The notes under the pieces: model-generated | Seen by the model: the letters and a program-made list of their open reading frames with translations, nothing else | The model's database searches: none | What the model was told of the DNA's origin: nothing | Assembly (NCBI GenBank): GCA_018830405.1 | Contig: JAHJSF010000099.1 | Span: 1-11,428, forward strand | From: Nitrospinota bacterium | Lineage (GTDB): Bacteria; Nitrospinota; Nitrospinia; UBA9942; JAHJSF01 | DNA length: 11,428 nucleotides | Reading direction: 5' to 3' | In this document: positions 7,509-11,428 of the stretch, piece by piece | How positions within the stretch are numbered: position 1 is the first letter of the stretch | Layout of the letters: each line of letters begins with the position of its first letter | Program-made: the position numbers and the translations under genes

Positions 7509-8480
7509 ACCAAGTATAAGATTTTCCAAGACTATATTGGGACGCAGATCTGATTTAAGTTTCAGGTCTGCGTCTTTTAGTTTGGAGAATGATTTTCTAA
7601 GAGTTTTACCCTTAAAGTTATCAGCCTGTTTCAGATAACTCTTCAGTAAAAACAGGGGAAACCCCGCCCTTGAAGCTATTTCTCCCATTGGGACATTCTT
7701 CTGTTTCAGAGCCTTAACCAGCCATATAAGTCTAATCTGCCGGGTAATCATACTGAATATCCCTTGCGGTGCTTCCCCATCCTCTATAAGTTTATTAAGG
7801 GTACGCAGACCTTTTACGGTATCTTTCAACCCTATGGCATCGGTCAGGGCGAAGATTGATTCATTAAACCTCCCTGTGGTTATCTCTTCCACATCCTGGC
7901 AATCCCCTTTTCTCCCATTGAGGTAGGCGGCCAATTTTTCTAATTCCGTATCTATCTGCCGCAGGTTTGTCCCGACAAGTTCAACCAGCAACCCTATCCC
8001 TCTATCTGTTACATCTATCCCCTTAGATTTACTCCTGCCTATCCCCCACCTTATCGCCTCCGGTTTTTTTAGGTGGATTAGATTGGCCGAGATATGTTTC
8101 TTGATGAGTGTTGAGTAAAACTTTCTCCTTGTATCTATCTTTTCAGCTGTGAAGATAACAGTTGTTGAGGGGACCGGGGAGGCGAGATAGGGGAGGAGTT
8201 TATCCTGTTCATCCTTGGAGAGGAGGTCTACCCCTCTGACAATGATAAGCCTTCGCTCGCCCAGAAAGGGGAGGGTTTTAGCCCTATCGGTTATGGCATT
8301 CCCCTTTATTTCGTCACCCCAGAGAACCTCTGTATTCATATTGTCAGAGGCGGAGCCGCAGGCCGCTACCTTGGCCTTGACGATAAAATCGTCGGCCAAT
8401 ATCTCCTCTTCCCCATACATCAAATATATGGGGGCAAGCTCCCCTTTATCGATTGTTTTCAGGATATCTTCGTAGTTCAT
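7494..8480 (-). CDS. holA: DNA polymerase III delta subunit
   Basis: Delta is the clamp-loader subunit that opens the beta sliding clamp during replication. The 328-residue product begins 'MNYEDILKTIDKGELAPIYL' and continues with 'YGEEE', as HolA proteins do. It then has a degenerate AAA+ fold (about 15-215) without a functional Walker A, and a C-terminal helical collar domain with conserved 'GIFSMITRQIRLIW' (about 240-253). Length and both ends fit the family. No Shine-Dalgarno is visible before the ATG; a palindrome in the upstream gap may hold an extended -10 so close that the message would be leaderless. The gene converges on rpsT with a 15-bp overlap and diverges from thiDN. Its 3' end also carries the likely rpsT terminator. 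Confidence 0.93.
   Translation of the reverse strand: MNYEDILKTIDKGELAPIYLMYGEEEILADDFIVKAKVAACGSASDNMNTEVLWGDEIKGNAITDRAKTLPFLGERRLIIVRGVDLLSKDEQDKLLPYLASPVPSTTVIFTAEKIDTRRKFYSTLIKKHISANLIHLKKPEAIRWGIGRSKSKGIDVTDRGIGLLVELVGTNLRQIDTELEKLAAYLNGRKGDCQDVEEITTGRFNESIFALTDAIGLKDTVKGLRTLNKLIEDGEAPQGIFSMITRQIRLIWLVKALKQKNVPMGEIASRAGFPLFLLKSYLKQADNFKGKTLRKSFSKLKDADLKLKSDLRPNIVLENLILGLCLD
7541..7583 (+). terminator. Intrinsic terminator of rpsT, inside the holA coding sequence
   Basis: GACGCAGATCTGA (7541-7553) and TCAGGTCTGCGTC (7562-7574) form a 13-bp stem with one G-U pair and an 8-nt loop. TTTTAGTTT follows on the plus strand. It lies 33 bp after the rpsT stop codon and within holA on the opposite strand, where the stem encodes the near-repeated residues 'DADLKLKSDLR'. 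Confidence 0.8.
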
Positions 8481-8481
8481 G

Positions 8482-8498
8482 TATGCTAATATAGCATA
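8482..8498. promoter_or_regulatory. Palindrome between divergent holA and thiDN
   Basis: TATGCTA-ATA-TAGCATA is a perfect 7-bp inverted repeat centred at 8490 in the 45-bp gap. It contains TGnTAATAT on the plus strand and TGnTATATT on the minus strand, both resembling extended -10 elements. It may be an operator, a bidirectional promoter core, or both. No -35 elements stand out. Confidence 0.45.
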
Positions 8499-8525
8499 AA
8501 CGTTAACAAATATTATGGAGCGAAG

Positions 8526-9878
8526 ATGAAGAGGGTATTAACTATTGCCGGTTCCGATTCGAGCGGCGGGGCAGGTATAGAGGCAGACATAAAGACTTTG
8601 GCGGCTATGGGTGTGCACGGAACCACCGTTATAACCTCCGTAACGGCCCAAAATAGCGGTGGGTTTATTTCTTCCGCCCCTATGCCTTCCGAAACAGTTG
8701 CAGAGCGTATAAAGGCAACTTTGGGGGATATTGGAGCCGATGCGGTTAAGACCGGAATGTTGGTCAATAAGGATATTGTTCAGGTCGTGGCTGATTCTTT
8801 AAAAAAGTTTAAGGTCAGCAACTTGGTTGTTGATCCGATTATCTCAGCCGGTTTGGGGGGAAAGCTCCTCGATAAGGAGGGGGCGGATATGATGATTAAA
8901 AAGCTTATCCCTCTATCCACCCTTGTTACCCCTAATATCCCTGAGGCAGAGTTTATATCGGAGATAAAGATAAAGAACTACAACGATATTAAAAAAGCTG
9001 CTCAAATTATAGGAAATAAGAAAACCTCTGTTCTTATAAAAGGGGGGCATATAAACCTTAAAAAAGGTTTTTCGGTTGATACGTTGTTTCATAACGGCCA
9101 ATTTATCTCTTTCGAGTCGGAGCGTCTTGAAAAGGGGAAACTGCATGGAACGGGATGTGTCCTCTCCTCAGCTATAGCAGCCGGTCTGGCCAATGGCAGG
9201 TCTATTCCCGATGCGGTTGGTTGGGGGAAGAACTTTATAAACGAGGCGATAAAGGGGAGTTATAGTCTCGGTAAAAATGAACTTGGTTTCTTAAATCAGT
9301 CTCATTCCCTTATCGACAAGGGGAAACGCTATACCCTTCTGGAAGAGATGGATGAAGCGGTTGATATTCTTACATCGATGCCGATCGGTTCACTTATTCC
9401 CGAAATACAGTCTAACCTGGTGGCCGCTATTGAGGGGGCTGAGGGGGTTGATGATGTTGTTGGTATTCCGGGGCGAATTATCAAGGTAGGCGAGTGGGTT
9501 ACAACCGTTTCACCACCATCATTTGGAGGTTCCAACCATGTGGCCAGGATTGTCCTGACCGCCATGAGGTTTGATTCATCGATGAGGAGCTGTATAAATC
9601 TGGCCTATTCTCCCGAAATTATCAAGGCCTGCCGAGTGGCCGGGCTTAAGGTAAAAGATTTCTCAAGGAATGATGAACCTAAGTTCGTTAAGGACAAGGA
9701 AGGCTCAACCCTTGAGTGGGGTGTTTCTGAGGCGATTAAAAAGTGCGGCTTTGTCCCCGATATAATATATGACAAGGGGGGTGTTGGTAAGGAGGCAGTC
9801 TCTCGTGTTATGGGAACCTCTCCGCTAGATGTCATTGAGAAGGTTGAAAAGATTGCAGAGGTCTTAGGCTGTCTATGA
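8526..9878 (+). CDS. thiDN: Bifunctional HMP/HMP-phosphate kinase and ThiN-type thiamine-phosphate synthase
   Basis: The 450 residues join two thiamine enzymes. The N-terminal ThiD domain (about 1-260), a ribokinase-fold kinase, phosphorylates hydroxymethylpyrimidine twice. It shows 'GSDSSGGAG' (9-17), 'TPNIPEAE' and the 'GTGC' anion hole (208-211). The C-terminal part (about 268-450) matches ThiN, which joins HMP-diphosphate to the thiazole phosphate in place of the unrelated ThiE. Recognisable ThiN pieces are '[12 protein letters not shown]', 'GIPGRI', '[12 protein letters not shown]' and '[13 protein letters not shown]'. This fusion is known from archaea and some bacteria. GGAG (8517-8520) precedes the ATG by 5 nt. 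The 45-bp upstream gap is too short for a TPP riboswitch. The stop codon overlaps the larB start. Confidence 0.92.
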   Translation: MKRVLTIAGSDSSGGAGIEADIKTLAAMGVHGTTVITSVTAQNSGGFISSAPMPSETVAERIKATLGDIGADAVKTGMLVNKDIVQVVADSLKKFKVSNLVVDPIISAGLGGKLLDKEGADMMIKKLIPLSTLVTPNIPEAEFISEIKIKNYNDIKKAAQIIGNKKTSVLIKGGHINLKKGFSVDTLFHNGQFISFESERLEKGKLHGTGCVLSSAIAAGLANGRSIPDAVGWGKNFINEAIKGSYSLGKNELGFLNQSHSLIDKGKRYTLLEEMDEAVDILTSMPIGSLIPEIQSNLVAAIEGAEGVDDVVGIPGRIIKVGEWVTTVSPPSFGGSNHVARIVLTAMRFDSSMRSCINLAYSPEIIKACRVAGLKVKDFSRNDEPKFVKDKEGSTLEWGVSEAIKKCGFVPDIIYDKGGVGKEAVSRVMGTSPLDVIEKVEKIAEVLGCL

Positions 9879-10630
9879 ATAGAGCTAAAATAGAAGATAT
9901 TGTCCGTAAGATATATGAGCATGAGCTTGATAGTGAAGAGGGGATTAAACTCCTTTCTCATCTTCCCTACGAGGATATCGGCTTTGCTACCATAGACCAT
10001 CATCGGGAGCTTAGGCAAGGTTTTCCTGAGGTTATCTATTGCGAAGGTAAGTCTGATAGGCAGGTTGTTGAGATAGTTGGGAAGATGCTGGAGAGAGGTT
10101 CTGATATCTTGGCCACACGCGCTTCGGAAGAACTCTTTGCCAAGGTCAAAGATTCCTATCCGGAGGCTGAATATAATATAGATGGAAGGGTTATCTATAT
10201 CCGTAGAGGGAAAAAGGAACTTGTCGGTAATATACTGGTGGCCACCGCCGGAACATCAGATATCCCCGTGGCCGAAGAGGCCGCTATTACTGCCGAAGTG
10301 ATGGGGAGTAAAATAAACAGGCTCTATGATGTTGGGGTGGCCGGAATACATCGTCTCTTGGGGCAGAAAGAGGCCATTTATGAGGCCAATATAATTATTG
10401 TTGCCGCGGGAATGGATGGTGCCTTGGCGAGTGTAATAGGCGGATTGGCCGATAAACCTGTCATTGCCGTTCCGACCAGTGTTGGCTATGGGGCAAGCTT
10501 TCAGGGGCTTTCGGCTCTATTGGCCATGTTAAACTCTTGCGCCCCCGGGGTAGCGGTGATGAATATAGACAACGGTTTCGGGGCGGGGTGTTTCGCCCAC
10601 AGGGTAAACCTTTTGTGCAGAGCGCCATAA
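9875..10630 (+). CDS. larB: LarB, nickel-pincer cofactor biosynthesis (P2CMN synthase)
   Basis: LarB carboxylates and hydrolyses nicotinic acid adenine dinucleotide to make pyridinium-3,5-biscarboxylic acid mononucleotide, the first step to the nickel-pincer cofactor of lactate racemase-type enzymes. The 251-residue length is normal. The C-terminal PurE-like domain (about 115-251) has 'VATAGTSDIPVAEEAA', 'AAGMDGALASVIGGL', 'VPTSVGYGASF' and 'NIDNGFGAGCFAHR'. Cys222 in 'SCAPG' corresponds to the cysteine (Cys221 in Lactobacillus plantarum) known to form a covalent adduct with substrate. The N-terminal helical part carries 'DHHRELRQGFPEVIYCEGKS'. The ATGA overlap with thiDN implies co-translation. 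No larA, larC or larE lies in the window. Confidence 0.92.
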   Translation: MNRAKIEDIVRKIYEHELDSEEGIKLLSHLPYEDIGFATIDHHRELRQGFPEVIYCEGKSDRQVVEIVGKMLERGSDILATRASEELFAKVKDSYPEAEYNIDGRVIYIRRGKKELVGNILVATAGTSDIPVAEEAAITAEVMGSKINRLYDVGVAGIHRLLGQKEAIYEANIIIVAAGMDGALASVIGGLADKPVIAVPTSVGYGASFQGLSALLAMLNSCAPGVAVMNIDNGFGAGCFAHRVNLLCRAP

Positions 10631-10631
10631 T

Positions 10632-10676
10632 TTCTTTTTAACCCCTTTCTTGTTCGGGCAAGAAAGGGGGAAAGAA
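10632..10676. repeat. Long hairpin after larB
   Basis: CCCCTTTCTTG (10642-10652) pairs perfectly with CAAGAAAGGGG (10659-10669) around a 6-nt TTCGGG loop. An outer TTCTTT/AAAGAA pair (10632-10637/10671-10676) extends the stem past a small internal loop. It starts one base after the larB stop and may stop transcription or protect the 3' end, though no U-run follows on the plus strand. Confidence 0.6.
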
Positions 10677-10714
10677 CCCGCCGCCTGCTCATTTTTTTAA
10701 CGGCTTGGAATTAC

Positions 10715-10777
10715 GGTTGCTTGAGGAGCCTAAAAAACTCGCTTCGCTCAGACAGTTTTAGGCTTATTTCCTCAACC
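10715..10777. repeat. Interrupted palindrome with CTCGCTTCGCTC core
   Basis: GCCTAAAAAACT (10728-10739) pairs with AGTTTTAGGC (10754-10763), apart from two extra A residues in the left arm. Partial outer pairing of GGTTG/AGGA with TCCT/CAACC extends the symmetry to 10715-10777. It looks like the second half of a repeat element that began at 10632. Confidence 0.5.
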
Positions 10778-10849
10778 AACCTACTCCAATCCTAAAAATG
10801 AGATGGCGGGAATAATCATTTGACCCTACCAGATAAAAGCGATACGATT

Positions 10850-10884
10850 ACTCTAACAAGCAATCCAAACAACACGTTAGGAGT
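10850..10884 (+). promoter_or_regulatory. Hairpin overlapping a Shine-Dalgarno
   Basis: ACTCTAAC (10850-10857) pairs with GTTAGGAGT (10876-10884) except for one bulged G. The right arm contains AGGAG (10879-10883), the Shine-Dalgarno of the ATG at 10891, so folding would hide the ribosome binding site. The TAAC...GTTA ends resemble integron attC termini, but the 18-nt interior is too short for a normal attC. Confidence 0.35.
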
Positions 10885-10890
10885 TCTTAA

Positions 10891-10965
10891 ATGCTCAACC
10901 TTCGGGACGTTTCAACTTTTGAACCTATTCTTACCGCAATCTCTCCGTCTATACATTTTTACTAA
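10891..10965 (+). CDS. Possible 24-codon leader ORF ahead of the LprI-like gene
   Basis: ATG at 10891 follows AGGAG by 7 nt and opens a 24-residue frame, starting MLNLRDVSTFEPIL, that ends at TAA 10963-10965. It is in the same frame as the LprI-like sequence that begins directly after the stop. No family is recognised. It may be a true leader peptide, the remnant of an N-terminal region now cut by a nonsense codon, or not expressed. Confidence 0.25.
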   Translation: MLNLRDVSTFEPILTAISPSIHFY

Positions 10966-11428
10966 ACCTGTAAACTCCTTTTTATATCTCTTTTAGTTTC
11001 TCTTTTATTTGCTCCTTCCGCCCACGCCGCCAGTTTCGACTGCGCTAAAGCTTCGACCAAAGTCGAAAAGATGATCTGCTCCAATCCAGAGTTGTCCAAG
11101 CTTGATGATAAATTGGCTACCGGTTATTGGCATGCCTTGGAAGATGACAAAAACATTACGGCTGGACGCAAAGAGCAGATACGGAAGGTTCAAAGAGAAT
11201 GGGTTAAAGAACGCAATACCTGTTCTGGTATAGATTGCATTAAGAAATCCTATGAGGAACGAATAGATGTACTTATAGGGAAATATGTTTTGATAATGAG
11301 CAAAGATGATAATCTCTGCGGCCATATGCTTAATCTTTACAATCGAGATTTAGATAAATATGGAGAGGTCAGATACAACGAGCATGAGGAGTTTAACTGG
11401 ATAAAGTGGGAAGATAAAACTTTAAAAA
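10966..11428 (+). CDS. LprI-like (DUF1311) secreted protein, no start codon visible, 3' partial
   Basis: The open frame runs from the stop codon at 10963-10965 to the window edge. It encodes an export signal, 'KLLFISLLVSLLFAPSAHA', with a typical AHA cleavage site. The mature part, 'ASFDCAKASTKVEKMICS...', matches the lysozyme-inhibitor LprI N-terminal family: the paired Cys codons at 11041 and 11077, 'NPELSKLDDKL', 'QREWVKERNTC' and 'CIKKSYEERI' (Cys codons 11221 and 11236). Such proteins act in the periplasm or envelope, and some inhibit lysozyme. No ATG, GTG or TTG precedes the signal peptide in frame; the codon before AAA-CTC-CTT is TGT, where ATG would be expected. The gene may have lost its start, use a non-standard start, or hold an error nearby. 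The domain assignment is firmer than its functional state. Confidence 0.6.

Larger units (their letters stand above)
10631..10890. other. Gene-free stretch after larB with palindromic repeat-like element
   Basis: No convincing gene is seen. The stretch holds two long palindromes (10632-10676 and 10715-10777) joined by GC-rich sequence, then a smaller hairpin (10850-10884). The 'CTCGCTTCGCTC' core and the flanking inverted arms resemble dispersed intergenic repeats seen in many proteobacterial genomes, but whether it recurs in this genome cannot be seen from one copy. Confidence 0.45.

Noticed and set aside
8481-8525. TPP riboswitch ahead of thiDN
   Set aside because: The gap is 45 bp and lacks the thi-box elements. 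A TPP riboswitch needs roughly 100 nt.
11005-11325. 106-residue minus-strand frame
   Set aside because: It is antisense to the LprI-like coding sequence, whose plus-strand translation has a signal peptide and conserved cysteines.

Overview
The window looks like a chromosomal segment of a Gram-negative bacterium. UppP, an MscS channel and an LprI-type secreted protein fit a double-membrane cell. The housekeeping proteins resemble those of deltaproteobacteria and related uncultivated lineages, but this placement is an impression, not a tested result. AspRS carries the non-discriminating signature, which implies an indirect, GatCAB-dependent route to Asn-tRNA.

Left part (1-3000), accessory. A DUF5714-like cysteine-rich gene runs off the left edge on the minus strand. 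It is divergent from an integron integrase gene (644-1636) whose catalytic residues fall at the same residue numbers as those known for IntI1. The 256-bp gap between them holds an attI-like core (GTTAGGC on the minus strand, 472-478), nested palindromes (489-537) and a symmetric -10-like box. Polarity and spacing make the DUF5714 gene a candidate first cassette, but its 3' end, where an attC would lie, is outside the window. To the right, a minus-strand mscS gene is bracketed by two 59-bp direct repeats with one mismatch (1676-1734 and 2930-2988). This suggests a single-gene insertion or recombination event between intI and aspS.

Middle (3030-7024), core. aspS, gltX and uppP form a tight plus-strand operon: a 12-nt gap, then a 4-nt overlap. 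It links tRNA charging with undecaprenyl-phosphate recycling. rpsT (S20) follows with its own sigma70-type promoter, a leader hairpin, a strong Shine-Dalgarno and a TTG start. It converges on holA with a 15-bp coding overlap, and the likely rpsT terminator lies inside the 3' end of the holA coding sequence.

Right part (8481-11428). holA and the thiDN-larB pair diverge from a 45-bp gap with a perfect 7-bp palindrome. thiDN encodes a ThiD-ThiN fusion for thiamine phosphate synthesis. larB (nickel-pincer cofactor synthesis) overlaps it by 4 nt. After larB comes about 330 bp without a convincing gene. It holds two long palindromes that look like a dispersed-repeat element, then a short SD-preceded reading frame, and then an LprI-like secreted protein that has a good signal peptide but no usable start codon and runs off the right edge.
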